Positions 42,977 through 52,329 of a stretch of DNA of 64,000 bases are shown here, in pieces; the stretch's first letter is position 1, and every line of letters begins with the position of its first letter. This DNA is from Deltaproteobacteria bacterium (lineage in GTDB: Bacteria; JAGRBM01; JAHCIT01). The stretch is taken from assembly GCA_026129095.1 (NCBI GenBank), contig JAHCIT010000001.1:554771-618770 (forward strand). Direction: 5' to 3'. Made by a program: the position numbers and the translations under genes. The notes below the pieces were generated by a model that searched no databases, was not told where the DNA came from, and saw only the letters and a list, made by a program, of their open reading frames with translations.

Positions 42977-43747
42977 CTACAGGGTATCAATTCGGACAAG
43001 GCCTACGGTAATATTGTCAGGGCCGCCCAGTTCATTGGCGCGGTTGATAAGCGTTTCAGCAGCCTTTTCCAGATCGTTGGAACGTGCTCCCAGCACCTCT
43101 GCTATTTCCACGTCTGACACCGGTCCGGTAAGTCCGTCTGAACAGAGCAGATAGATATCCCCTGCCTTGATGACTTCAGACCGGATATCCGGCTCAATAT
43201 CGGGCCGAATACCGCAAGCTCTGGAAATCACATTCCGATACGGGCTTCGAGCAGCTTCCTCGGGAGTCAGTATCCCCTGCCGGACCTGTTCATTCACCAG
43301 TGAATGGTCGTCGGTGAGCTGCACCAGACAGCCTTCACGATACCGATAGATGCGTGAATCTCCCATATGCCCCAAGTATGCCTTGCCGTCATTACCGATC
43401 AGCAGAACGACTACCGTGCTTCCCATACCCTGAAGCTCCGGGGCTTTCTGTGCCTGACTGAGGATGTTCAGGTTTGCAATCTTGATCGAGGCAAGCAGAA
43501 TGTTGGCAGCGCGGCTCAGAGATCCAACATATTCAAACGGCCACGTCATATCCGGCCGCTCTTCGGCGGTCCGGACAAAACCAGTAATTGACTCGATGGC
43601 GAGCTGTGACGCCACTTCGCCGCCGTTATGCCCGCCCAGCCCGTCAGCCACTATAAAGACACGCCGATCTGGGACCATGGCGACGCTGTCTTCATTGTGG
43701 GAACGAAGGCGGCCCACATCAGTCATGCCAAAAGCCGTAAGATTCAT
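42977..43747 (-). CDS. PP2C-type protein phosphatase
   Basis: A 256-residue metal-dependent Ser/Thr phosphatase. Seen: TDVGRLRSHNEDSVAM, FIVADGLGGHNGGEVAS with metal-binding Asp-Gly, GMGSTVVVLL, HMGDSRIYRYR, LLCSDGLTGPVSD and GGPDNITVGLV. All the metal-ligand Asp residues look intact. It should dephosphorylate targets of the neighbouring Hanks-type kinase, whose gene starts 11 bases downstream. Both are probably cotranscribed. Confidence 0.94.
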   Translation of the reverse strand: MNLTAFGMTDVGRLRSHNEDSVAMVPDRRVFIVADGLGGHNGGEVASQLAIESITGFVRTAEERPDMTWPFEYVGSLSRAANILLASIKIANLNILSQAQKAPELQGMGSTVVVLLIGNDGKAYLGHMGDSRIYRYREGCLVQLTDDHSLVNEQVRQGILTPEEAARSPYRNVISRACGIRPDIEPDIRSEVIKAGDIYLLCSDGLTGPVSDVEIAEVLGARSNDLEKAAETLINRANELGGPDNITVGLVRIDTL

Positions 43748-43786
43748 CTGGTAGTTAAGCCCGCTTGTTGCTCAAGACGCGACCGT

Positions 43787-44533
43787 TCAGACCTTTCTGT
43801 GGGGGGTGTCGGTAGTTTCGGAGCCGTCGGCAAGTTTGGCTATTGTATAATCACCGAACAGGCTGGGTGCTTCCTTTTGAAGTATCCTGAGAACACCCAC
43901 TGCAAGTTTTCGAATCTCAACGTCTGCATGGGCACTGCCGCGAAGTTCAATAAAATGACGCCATGCGCGCGCATTGGCAGTAACGATGATCTTGGTCTCG
44001 GTGGCGTTTGGCAAAACGCTACGCGCCGCCTGCCGTGAAAGTTTGCGCCGGTCTGTTGCCGCTTCGACGTGGGCATTCTTCTTCATCAGTGCTTCTACCA
44101 GATCCGTATAGGTTTTCTGGCAATGCTCGACGCAGGCGAGCCATTTGGCATGGAGTTCAGGATCGTCCGCTATATCATCGGGCTCGATAAATGCCGCATA
44201 GGATTCGTCCACATAGCGCTGGGACAGCTGCGAATAGGCAAAACCCGCCCGGTGGCGGATCAACTCGTGTGTAAGCGACCGGGATATTCCCTCAAAACAG
44301 AACGAAAATTGTGCATGCTCGAGTACACTTCCGTGACCCGATTCAATAATGTGGGCAATGTATTCCCGGTTGGTTTTACGCCCCTTGCCATAGCTCATGT
44401 AACAAACACGGCCCCCGAACTCGACGAGCCGCTCGGCAGGAACTTCGGTATCGGTCGACCACTGGATCCCCGGATGATCCTGGAAAACCTGGCGGGCAAT
44501 AAGCGTAATCTTGGGCTCTCGGTAAATATCCAT
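43787..44533 (-). CDS. thyX: Flavin-dependent thymidylate synthase (ThyX)
   Basis: A 248-residue FAD enzyme making dTMP from dUMP with methylenetetrahydrofolate. The ThyX signature RHRAGFAYSQLSQRY is present, with GHGSVLEHAQFSF and TANARAWRHFIELRGSAHAD. Length is normal. A canonical ThyA gene is not seen. Pyrimidine nucleotide metabolism is also served by the pyr block 2.8 kb away, but there is no operon link. A gap of 39 bases separates it from the phosphatase gene downstream. Confidence 0.96.
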   Translation of the reverse strand: MDIYREPKITLIARQVFQDHPGIQWSTDTEVPAERLVEFGGRVCYMSYGKGRKTNREYIAHIIESGHGSVLEHAQFSFCFEGISRSLTHELIRHRAGFAYSQLSQRYVDESYAAFIEPDDIADDPELHAKWLACVEHCQKTYTDLVEALMKKNAHVEAATDRRKLSRQAARSVLPNATETKIIVTANARAWRHFIELRGSAHADVEIRKLAVGVLRILQKEAPSLFGDYTIAKLADGSETTDTPHRKV

Positions 44534-44684
44534 TTGTCTACCCCGGTAAAAGAGTCACGACGCTGGCCGTACCCGGCCCTACCGTTTATCCCTGTTACTG
44601 CTTCTCAAGGATGGTCGGCAAGCCTATCCACGCCGGGGTCCGGGCGGCAAGAGCGGCCGGTTGAAAGTGGACGGCAGGGGACCG

Positions 44685-46178
44685 CTACAGCATCTTGGCC
44701 ATATAGGCGAGGATTTTCTGCTTGAGCTGAGGATTCGGACAGACACGGGCAGAGCGCTCAAACGCCTCATAGGCCTTGCGCTTGAAGCCGAGTTTCTCAT
44801 AGGCCACCGCCAGTTTTTTCAGGACGAGGAAACTATCCTGCATCCGGTCAACGGCCTTCTCATATGCACCCAGGGATTTGTACTTCTGTCCGGCCGCCGT
44901 GTAGGCCTCAGCAAGATAATAGTGCGTATTACCGTCAGAGTCGTGATAATCGGCCGCTTCAATGAACAGCGGGATAGCCTTGGCATAATCTCCAGCCTCA
45001 TAAAACTGGAGCGCTGACTTTACCAGTTCGCTGGCAATATGCTGGGCCTCAATTTCGGACTGGGAAACCGTATCCCTTGATCCTGTTTCCAGAAGTCGCT
45101 GAACAGTAATGCGGGCCTGGTGCAGATCCAGCGGCTTGGGCACGAAAGCAGACGCACTGGTAAGCTCCATGAGGTCATCCCGGGAACGCCAGTCAGAGAA
45201 CTGGCCACTCATCAGGACAATCGGAACGCCTGAGAATGCCTGGGAACTTTTCAGCTTGCGGCACATGTCAATGCCAGCAACATCCTGAGTGGAAAGATCT
45301 ATCATAAGCAATTGCGGCCTCTGGCTCTTGATCAGATCAACCACATGAAGTCCGTCACCGGTTTCAACCACACGGCAGCCATGTCGCCGCAGCACCAGCC
45401 GGAGCTGTCTCCGCACGTCTTCATCCGAATCAACAATCAGGACAAGATTTCCCGCCGTGTCCGTCGCTTGCGTCCCAGTCGGGGTGCGGGCTGCTATCTT
45501 CGGAGGCGGCACTGAACCTTCAGAGACAATCTCCGCTTCGGGCTCTTCGGACACAAGATCAGGCGGTGTTTCAACCGCACGGGGAGGCACAACTACTCGC
45601 AAGTGTCCGGAAGAGGCCGCTCGGGATGAACTGTCCATTGCTGGTGCCGGAGCGGCTTCCTCCGGGGCAGGTTCCAGCAGATTCGGATCCCCGTCGGAGA
45701 CATCTATCTCTTCCGATTCCGGTTCCAATTCTGATTCGCCAGCTTCCATGGACTGATAGGCCTGCTCAATCCGGACGGCTAATGCTTTGGCGTCAGCCAC
45801 CATGATGTTCAGACGCTTGCCTAGCCGGAACTCCGTATCCCGGGCGGCTTCTCCATCATTTGGATCTGCCATCGCAACGGTGAATGATTTACCATCCGTC
45901 GATAGCGGCAATACCATCTGCTTCAGTGCGATATTTTTGGGAAATTTCTGCAGCAGTGTCAGATCAATGCGGGTCCTGCGAATTGAAACAGGACGAACGC
46001 CGAGCTGCTTGGCAACTACCCGGTTCAAAGTTTCGGCATCACAGAACTCAAGGGCAATGACATTTTCCCCGAACTTCCCGCCCCAGCGCTGCTGCCTGGC
46101 AAGCGCGGATTTCACCTGGAGCTCATCCAGGATGCCCGCGCTGATCAGCAGTTCTCCCAGTTTTGGTTTTGGTGGCAT
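44685..46178 (-). CDS. MshEN (GspE N-terminal)-receiver-TPR protein
   Basis: A 497-residue, apparently cytoplasmic fusion. Residues 5-145 match the type II secretion ATPase N-terminal (MshEN) domain, a known cyclic di-GMP module in some proteins (LGELLISAGILDELQVKSAL; LPLSTDGKSFTVAMADPND). An acidic, proline-rich linker follows (150-240). Next is a receiver domain with LVLIVDSDEDVRRQL, phosphoacceptor Asp in LLMIDLSTQD, and VPKPLD. The C-terminal 110 residues are TPR-like helices (YEAGDYAKAIPLFIEAADYH; KRKAYEAFERSARVCP). The ATG at 46178 has GGGAAG 4 bases upstream; an in-frame start at 46214 is less likely. A scaffold linking cyclic di-GMP and phosphorelay is inferred. Confidence 0.85.
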   Translation of the reverse strand: MPPKPKLGELLISAGILDELQVKSALARQQRWGGKFGENVIALEFCDAETLNRVVAKQLGVRPVSIRRTRIDLTLLQKFPKNIALKQMVLPLSTDGKSFTVAMADPNDGEAARDTEFRLGKRLNIMVADAKALAVRIEQAYQSMEAGESELEPESEEIDVSDGDPNLLEPAPEEAAPAPAMDSSSRAASSGHLRVVVPPRAVETPPDLVSEEPEAEIVSEGSVPPPKIAARTPTGTQATDTAGNLVLIVDSDEDVRRQLRLVLRRHGCRVVETGDGLHVVDLIKSQRPQLLMIDLSTQDVAGIDMCRKLKSSQAFSGVPIVLMSGQFSDWRSRDDLMELTSASAFVPKPLDLHQARITVQRLLETGSRDTVSQSEIEAQHIASELVKSALQFYEAGDYAKAIPLFIEAADYHDSDGNTHYYLAEAYTAAGQKYKSLGAYEKAVDRMQDSFLVLKKLAVAYEKLGFKRKAYEAFERSARVCPNPQLKQKILAYMAKML

Positions 46179-46341
46179 AACGCTTCCCGACTGAAAAACT
46201 GAATGCCCACGCAAGCCAACCGCCGCGCAAGCCTAATCCTAATTTCCGGGAGCCGCTCCCCAGCAGCTTTCCCCAACAACCCCGGGTGAAAGTCTACTAC
46301 AACTGGCACGCCCCTGAAAACGGCTCATCATACTTATTCGT

Positions 46342-47460
46342 ATGGCTAACTTATGGAAAGGTCTGATGTATCAGGCCGAAACGCTCGTGAGTGGTATCAC
46401 GTTTTGGGTTGGAAAACGGTCCATAGAATCTTTGACTGATGCGTCAGTCATTGTAGAATCACGTTGGGCTTTTACTCTGCATGCCAAGGACCTGCGAACA
46501 TCTATGACCGTCAGTCGCGCCGACCTTGAACGCTATCTGGATCGTCTTGCGAGCAGGATCCAAAACCCCTCCTATGGACTGTTCGGCCCAGAATCGATGC
46601 TCTGGAAGCTGAACCGTGAGTCGATAATTTTCCTGGGAGGTGGCCGGGCTGCCCTTTTGCAAACTGCCCATCCGTTCGTTGCACACGGAGTCGATCAGCA
46701 TTCCAAAACCAAAACTGATCCGCAGGGCCGCTTTCGGCGGACATTCGCCAACGTGTTTGCCATGGTGTTCGGCGATCTGTCCGACGCGACGAGATCAGCA
46801 CGGCGTGTCCATGCGATCCATGACCGTATCACGGGGCTCATCACGGAGCGAATAGGCGCTTTCGATCTTAATTCACCCTATGAGGCCAACAAGGAAGAAG
46901 CTCTGCTCTGGGTGCATGCAACACTGTGGGATACCTCCATCCTGGTATATGAGCACATGTTTGGCCCCCTGCCGCTCCCAGTGAAAGACCGCTACTATGA
47001 GGAAACGAAGCTTTTCGCCTACCTGTTCGGCATTCCCGATTCTGTACTCCCGCCCAACTGGACCGAGTTCATGGAGTACAATCGAAAAATGTGGGAATCA
47101 GACGTACTCGCTGCGGGGCGCCCCGCAAGCGAAATTGCCCACTTCATCCTGCAGTCACCGCGCCCCGAACTGAAACCGGTATTTGCCTGGTACAAGATCA
47201 TCACCGCCGCGCTATTGCCTGAGCGTATTCGTCACCAGTTCAATATCGGATATGGCCGGGCAGAAAAGGCGGTTTTTGATGCCTCACTCCGTGCCATCCG
47301 AACCGTCTATCCTAAAGTCCCAGAACGCCTGCGGTACTTGCCCGCCTACAACGAAGCCCAGCGGCGGATTAGGGGTAAAGAGGGGAAGGATCTATTCGGC
47401 AAGATCGTCGAGAAGTCCGTTCTGCTGGGACTGAAGCGCCGGGAATCACAAGCGGCCTGA
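46342..47460 (+). CDS. DUF2236 (mpaB-like oxygenase family) protein
   Basis: A 372-residue protein. The family signature is visible as LNRESIIFLGGGRAALLQTAHPFVAHGVDQHS (across residues 92-123), FVNVFAMVF-like FANVFAMVFGD, and ALLWVHATLWDTSILVYEHMFGP. DUF2236 includes the fungal MpaB oxygenase and latex-clearing-protein relatives that bind heme or metal; in most bacteria the function is not established. No signal peptide is clear, though the N-terminus is hydrophobic. Divergent from the MshEN-type gene and convergent with the lipoprotein gene. The start (ATG at 46342) is not well supported by a ribosome site. Confidence 0.85.
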   Translation: MANLWKGLMYQAETLVSGITFWVGKRSIESLTDASVIVESRWAFTLHAKDLRTSMTVSRADLERYLDRLASRIQNPSYGLFGPESMLWKLNRESIIFLGGGRAALLQTAHPFVAHGVDQHSKTKTDPQGRFRRTFANVFAMVFGDLSDATRSARRVHAIHDRITGLITERIGAFDLNSPYEANKEEALLWVHATLWDTSILVYEHMFGPLPLPVKDRYYEETKLFAYLFGIPDSVLPPNWTEFMEYNRKMWESDVLAAGRPASEIAHFILQSPRPELKPVFAWYKIITAALLPERIRHQFNIGYGRAEKAVFDASLRAIRTVYPKVPERLRYLPAYNEAQRRIRGKEGKDLFGKIVEKSVLLGLKRRESQAA

Positions 47461-47465
47461 ATCAG

Positions 47466-49454
47466 TCAGGGAAGCTCTATCGGTACGGACAGTTCTATGA
47501 TCACAGGTTCGGTGTTTGCACTCGTAAGTCGTATACCGACATTTCCTGCTACCAACCCGCTGCAAGCCAGTGTCACCGACCCGGCCGCGGACAGAATGTT
47601 CGCGGAAACGCCTCCGTTTACCGTGCAACCAGCACCGGGAGGCTGGGTCACCCGCTGAACCATTACCGGATAGCGCAGCTCTGGATCTGTCAACGAATCG
47701 ATACCGACAGTAATGCCACCTGGGGCCAGAATTGACGAAGCCGATAGGTCTGCCACCATCAACGGCGGAAGACGGACAACCCTGAGCGCCGTCGAGGCCG
47801 TTTCCATGCTCACGGCTGCCGCCCGAACCACAATAATTCCGTCTTCGGAATCGTCTTCGGCGGTGCATTCAACTCCATCAAAATCCAGTTCGTTATCCAG
47901 ATCTCCATCACCGGAGAACTGGCACTGAACGCCATCGGGAACCTGCTGAAATGTCAACACTGCAGGACCTGTAAAACCACTGCCCGCACCGGAGGCGACT
48001 TCCGTAGCGACAGAATTCCCGGTCAGGAATGAATTCATGACCGGGAAAAGCTCTAAAACATCCGTTACAAGTAAAAAATTGGCTTCATATATGGAGACCA
48101 GGACGCCCGTAAATACCGTCGGGCCCAATGCTGGCGTTACAGCTAGAATTACCTCTCCGGCAACAGCAGGGCCTTCCGCAATGCACTCAAGCAAGGCGGT
48201 GTCGTTCTCATCTGACAGTTCATTATCACTGAATTCACAGACAACACCCATGGGAAAAGATGTCATCTGTGCCACTGCCGGGAAAAAGGCGCTTGAATTT
48301 GATGACGTTGTGGCCAGAACTACCGGCTGAGCACTTCCATTCCGCTCCAGTTCCAGAATACTGGCATCGGGCTCCACCACCAGAACGGGCGCTTCCGGTT
48401 GAACGGTAATTTCTATCTGATCGGCAAACGGATCAGAAGATACGAGCGGGCAGGCAAAGAGCGCAATCTCCCGAATGTATTCGATAGTATCTTCTGGCTG
48501 TACAGTGGCCCCGCAGACGGCCACTGCTTCGACCATTACTATTCCCGGATCACTCCCGTCACTGGCGGAACAGGTAATCGTTGTCGTTCCTGAAACTTCG
48601 AACAACTCTTCTGAAAGCAGGCATTCAACTCCTGCGGGCATCTGTGTCACCCGGAGAACAGCGGGTCCGGCACCATCTTCAATCAGGTCATTTGACAGCG
48701 TTATCGCTATATCCCGGCTGCCTGTTTCCACTGTCTCAATGATTTTCACAGGAGTTCCGGAAACCGGCGTCAACTCCAGATCAGTAGCTCTCGCCAGAAT
48801 TTCAACCGATACTTCACCTGCAGCAAGCGGCCCGCTGCTGCCAGATCCGGATATTGCTATTTCCGCTGGCCCAGTTGCGAAGTCAGTCTCCGGCAAGCAT
48901 GCGACTACAAACCTGGACGGTGGAACCAGTGCATGTGAACAACCAAATTCACCGGGAATCCCCGCCGGAGCAAGGTTCAGCTGCGGATTCACCGTTCCCG
49001 GCGGCAGTTGCACTGAAAAGCGGGCCGGATTTCCGGACAGTGTACCGCGTCGCAGGGTTATTGTGTGCCGGATCTTCACCGCAAAACTGGCCACACCGGA
49101 CTCCAGCAAGGAATCACTGAGTTTCCAGGTGAACACATCGGTCCCGGTAGCATCCTCGGCGGGCGTGTAGGTGAACGCACCAGTTGCGGCATTAGTAATT
49201 TCAACCGTGCCCAGGGAACCACCACTTACAATACTGAATATCCGGTCAGGACCATCAATGTCGGATCCGGGCAGAAGCCCCGAATAGGCAAAATTCCGCA
49301 CCGTTTCCCCCTCACTGCTGATGGCAACAGGAGCCGTGTTGGGTGGTGGTAATGTATCGTTTCGGTGTGGCAGGCCAGAACCAGCCCCATCACAGGAAAT
49401 CTGCCAGCACAAAATCAGCAGAAGTGCAGTTTTTCGAAGTGGTCCGGAGTCCAT
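47466..49454 (-). CDS. Large cysteine-containing lipoprotein with repeated motif
   Basis: A 662-residue protein with a lipoprotein signal (ALLLILCWQISC, Cys21). After it, a cadherin/VCBS-like region contains APVAISSEGETV and FTYTPAEDATGTDVFTWKLSDS. Further on, a short motif recurs four times: VTQMPAGVECLL, MTSFPMGVVCEF, FQQVPDGVQCQF and VTQPPGAGCTV, each in a longer beta-rich repeat of variable spacing with nearby acidic residues (DNELSDEND, DGDLDNELD). It is probably exposed in the periplasm or at the surface; binding of ligand or of calcium is only a guess. No family is named with confidence. Confidence 0.75.
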   Translation of the reverse strand: MDSGPLRKTALLLILCWQISCDGAGSGLPHRNDTLPPPNTAPVAISSEGETVRNFAYSGLLPGSDIDGPDRIFSIVSGGSLGTVEITNAATGAFTYTPAEDATGTDVFTWKLSDSLLESGVASFAVKIRHTITLRRGTLSGNPARFSVQLPPGTVNPQLNLAPAGIPGEFGCSHALVPPSRFVVACLPETDFATGPAEIAISGSGSSGPLAAGEVSVEILARATDLELTPVSGTPVKIIETVETGSRDIAITLSNDLIEDGAGPAVLRVTQMPAGVECLLSEELFEVSGTTTITCSASDGSDPGIVMVEAVAVCGATVQPEDTIEYIREIALFACPLVSSDPFADQIEITVQPEAPVLVVEPDASILELERNGSAQPVVLATTSSNSSAFFPAVAQMTSFPMGVVCEFSDNELSDENDTALLECIAEGPAVAGEVILAVTPALGPTVFTGVLVSIYEANFLLVTDVLELFPVMNSFLTGNSVATEVASGAGSGFTGPAVLTFQQVPDGVQCQFSGDGDLDNELDFDGVECTAEDDSEDGIIVVRAAAVSMETASTALRVVRLPPLMVADLSASSILAPGGITVGIDSLTDPELRYPVMVQRVTQPPGAGCTVNGGVSANILSAAGSVTLACSGLVAGNVGIRLTSANTEPVIIELSVPIELP

Positions 49455-49554
49455 GTGGCCAACCTGCGTATACTATCACCTTCCGTAGCAGCAAATTCCA
49501 CAACCCATATCACGTTTGCGCATGGTGGCTGACAAACTAGATTAATGCCGTCTG

Positions 49555-50628
49555 ATGAAACTGGACTACGTCAATTACCGAACCAATCCGGAACAGTGGG
49601 CTCGTCATCTCGGGATTTCATCCGAAGCGGTACAGCTGTATCTTTCAGCAGAAGTCATCGACCTGCATACGACGAGTTTCATATGGACACGTGTATTTGG
49701 CTACAATCTTTCCAAGCGTCACCGGTCTTTTATTCCCGGTTCGCCGATCCTGAATCAGGTCGATTTTCCCCGCGTGAGAGAAGCCCAGATGGGCGGCGTC
49801 GTCTGGGACGTAACGACCAATCCGCTACGGACCGAAAGTCAACGGCCCGATATAGCTTTCGAAAATATTCGTGAGCTGGCCCGACTCCTCCGGCACCACC
49901 CCAACGAATTTGCCGTTATCCGTACCGAGAGTGACTACCGGAATGCGCGTGCGAAGGGTCTTACCGCCTCCTGGATATCAATTCAGGGCGGTCAGGCTAT
50001 TGATCATGATCTTGGTGATCTAGATCGCATCCCAGAGGATCTTCTGCATCGAGTCACCCTTGTCCATTTTACCCGCTCCCGTATTGGTGTCTCCAGTGCT
50101 GCCCGACGGCATGAAACGGAGGGCTTGAGTAGTTTTGGCCGGGAATTTGTGCGTGCCCTCAATCATCGCCAAATTCTTGTCGATCTTTCCCATATCAACC
50201 GGTCAGGTTTCATGGACGCCGTGAAAATCCACGACCGCTCGCTTCCGTTCATTGTCTCGCACACCGGAGTTCGGGGGGTACGCAATTTGTGGCGGAATCT
50301 TGATGACGAACAGATCCGGCTCGTTGCCAAAAGCGGCGGCACCATTGGTATCATTTTTCAGCCGGGATTTCTCTCGGACTCATGGAATAATTGTCCGGTC
50401 AGCCGGGTCATCGATCACATGGAGCACGTTATCCGGGTTGCCGGAGAAGATTTTATCTCGCTTGGATCCGATTTTGACGGGGCCATCCTGCTCCCGCGCG
50501 AGCTTCACGATATCACGGGCATGCCTAGGCTGGTTCAGGCCATGCTGGACCGTCACTGGACAGACGTCCGTATTCGTAAAGTTCTTGGAGAAAATTACCT
50601 GCGCGTGGTCCGCACCATCCGGCCCTGA
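49555..50628 (+). CDS. Peptidase M19 (membrane dipeptidase)-like protein with altered metal site
   Basis: A 357-residue protein with the M19 fold. Seen: IDLHTTSF (residues 35-42), SWISIQGGQAID, LVDLSHINRSG with His213, IVSHTGVRG with His236 and LGSDFDGA with Asp306. In active family members the first motif is HxD and the second has a bridging Glu; here Thr40 and Gln144 take those places. Canonical enzymes hydrolyse dipeptides with two zinc ions, so this one may be inactive or use another metal scheme. No signal peptide is seen. Start ATG at 49555. Confidence 0.85.
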   Translation: MKLDYVNYRTNPEQWARHLGISSEAVQLYLSAEVIDLHTTSFIWTRVFGYNLSKRHRSFIPGSPILNQVDFPRVREAQMGGVVWDVTTNPLRTESQRPDIAFENIRELARLLRHHPNEFAVIRTESDYRNARAKGLTASWISIQGGQAIDHDLGDLDRIPEDLLHRVTLVHFTRSRIGVSSAARRHETEGLSSFGREFVRALNHRQILVDLSHINRSGFMDAVKIHDRSLPFIVSHTGVRGVRNLWRNLDDEQIRLVAKSGGTIGIIFQPGFLSDSWNNCPVSRVIDHMEHVIRVAGEDFISLGSDFDGAILLPRELHDITGMPRLVQAMLDRHWTDVRIRKVLGENYLRVVRTIRP

Positions 50629-50634
50629 GCCGCC

Positions 50635-52209
50635 TCAGGGGGAAGAGGGCGATTGTTTCATCTGCTCCCGCGCCAGATCTTCCAGTGACATCCCCTCGCT
50701 GCCAGGTGGTTGCTGTCGCATCGTATCCACTCCGCAGGCTGCCATGGCTGCAGCATCATTGACGAAGACGGGAAATGACTCACGGGCCTTCTGCTCCACG
50801 AGCTGGAAACCTTCTTTCATGATTTCCTTTCGAATTGTGGCCTTCACTGACACCGGGTTGTCTGAATAAGCCGGATCCTCCAGAGCCTTGAAAATATGCA
50901 AGCCGGCGCCTGTTTCCACGATTTCACTCAACTGCCCTTTGTTGAGACCACTTACCGCACGGCCCACATCGGGAGTGATAACGGAATGAGGAAACTGACC
51001 CAAATCACCGCCCTTGGCACCGCTTGTGGCATCGTCCGACATGATTTTCGCCAGCTTCTCGAAGCTGTCGCCCTGCGCCAGTCGGTCCTTGATTGCCTGC
51101 ATACGGTCGCGGGCCTTTTGTTTCTCTTCGTCGGTCATGGGATCTCGCAGACGCACCAGAATATGCGCCAGATGGTAGATCGCGTTCCGGTACTCCGGCA
51201 GGCCCTTGACCTGCTCGTACTTTTCATTGATTCGCTGGTCAAAACCACTCCCCAGCAGTTCAACCGCCAAGCGCTCAGCAGCCACATTGGGGCGCACGTT
51301 TTCCGCGATGCTGGTCACCTTCGGATCATCCATGAGGCCACGCCGCCGGGCTTCCCGGATGGCGGCATACCGCTCGACAATTCCATCCAGAAGTTTCTGC
51401 CGGCCTTCCATGGTCCGGATTTCCACCTGCCGTTTTTCCGGATACTTGGAGGCTTCTTCCTCGAACTTTTCAACCGTGATATCCATTTTCTCGTCACCAA
51501 AGTCTATGGTAGCGATGACGCTCGCGTCCCAGTCCGGTGCTGAAACGCTGGCCTGCTTGCGAAGTGATGCCAGCAGATCAAGCACTTTTTGCCGGCCCAT
51601 GGCTGTCGGAATCAGGTGCTTTACCTCGTCATATTTCGCTTTTTCAGTAGCAGAAGAGAACCAGAACTTGTCCTCATCATAAAATTTCCGCGTTTCGGCC
51701 TCGGACGGTGAAACCTCCGTCACCGTTCGGAGCATTTCCGTCACAGCAACCATCTCGATCTGGCTCTGGAACCGGTTTCGGAACTCCTCGGTTTCATAAA
51801 CACCCTGCGCCTTGGCATACTGGGCTATGGCATCCCGGATCAGCATCTGGCCCAGAAAATCCCGGCAGAACTGTGGATCCTGGGCAAGTTGCAACCGGAG
51901 CATTTCCGGAGGAGTTGCCATCGCACCGGCAGTCAGGGCTGGATAAACTTCATCCACAAACCGGTCCACGTCCGTCTTCTGGATGACTTTCTGCCCTACG
52001 CTGGCTACATCTTCTGGACCCAGCACTGGTGCCTTTCCCACACTAGGAGTGGAGCCGGATCGCGTGAATATGAAGACGGCCGCTCCAATCAGGACCACAA
52101 GAACAATCACAACGGCGATAATGCCAAAATCCCGGCGACCGCCCATGTCGAACGGATCGGGTGGCGGAACCGGATTCTGGGCTGCTGGTAATTCTGGCTT
52201 GTCTGTCAT
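50635..52209 (-). CDS. Membrane-anchored parvulin-type peptidyl-prolyl isomerase
   Basis: A 524-residue protein. A short N-terminal tail leads to one membrane helix (IIAVVIVLVVLIGAAVFIF, about 29-47). A long SurA-like helical region follows (51-340), then a parvulin domain at about 345-445: LAHILVRLRDPMTDEEKQKA, KGGDLGQFPHSV and LNKGQLSEIVETGAGLHIF. Such proteins are periplasmic folding chaperones or isomerases; anchored PpiD- and SurA-like forms are common. Its active-site pattern looks complete. It is divergent from nothing nearby; the rfbD gene lies 120 bases upstream on the same strand. Confidence 0.85.
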   Translation of the reverse strand: MTDKPELPAAQNPVPPPDPFDMGGRRDFGIIAVVIVLVVLIGAAVFIFTRSGSTPSVGKAPVLGPEDVASVGQKVIQKTDVDRFVDEVYPALTAGAMATPPEMLRLQLAQDPQFCRDFLGQMLIRDAIAQYAKAQGVYETEEFRNRFQSQIEMVAVTEMLRTVTEVSPSEAETRKFYDEDKFWFSSATEKAKYDEVKHLIPTAMGRQKVLDLLASLRKQASVSAPDWDASVIATIDFGDEKMDITVEKFEEEASKYPEKRQVEIRTMEGRQKLLDGIVERYAAIREARRRGLMDDPKVTSIAENVRPNVAAERLAVELLGSGFDQRINEKYEQVKGLPEYRNAIYHLAHILVRLRDPMTDEEKQKARDRMQAIKDRLAQGDSFEKLAKIMSDDATSGAKGGDLGQFPHSVITPDVGRAVSGLNKGQLSEIVETGAGLHIFKALEDPAYSDNPVSVKATIRKEIMKEGFQLVEQKARESFPVFVNDAAAMAACGVDTMRQQPPGSEGMSLEDLAREQMKQSPSSP

Positions 52210-52329
52210 GGCTGGTTTCTCTTGCTTTCGTCCCGCCCTACCGCATCATAACCGCAACCGGTCAAATGGCGGATTCAGGGGGGACGGAGCGATACTGGAC
52301 CGGGCTATCGCAAAAGAAAAGGCGTGTAA

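Noticed and set aside
46640-46855. Short plus-strand frame inside the DUF2236 gene
   Set aside because: Out-of-frame shadow of a conserved gene.
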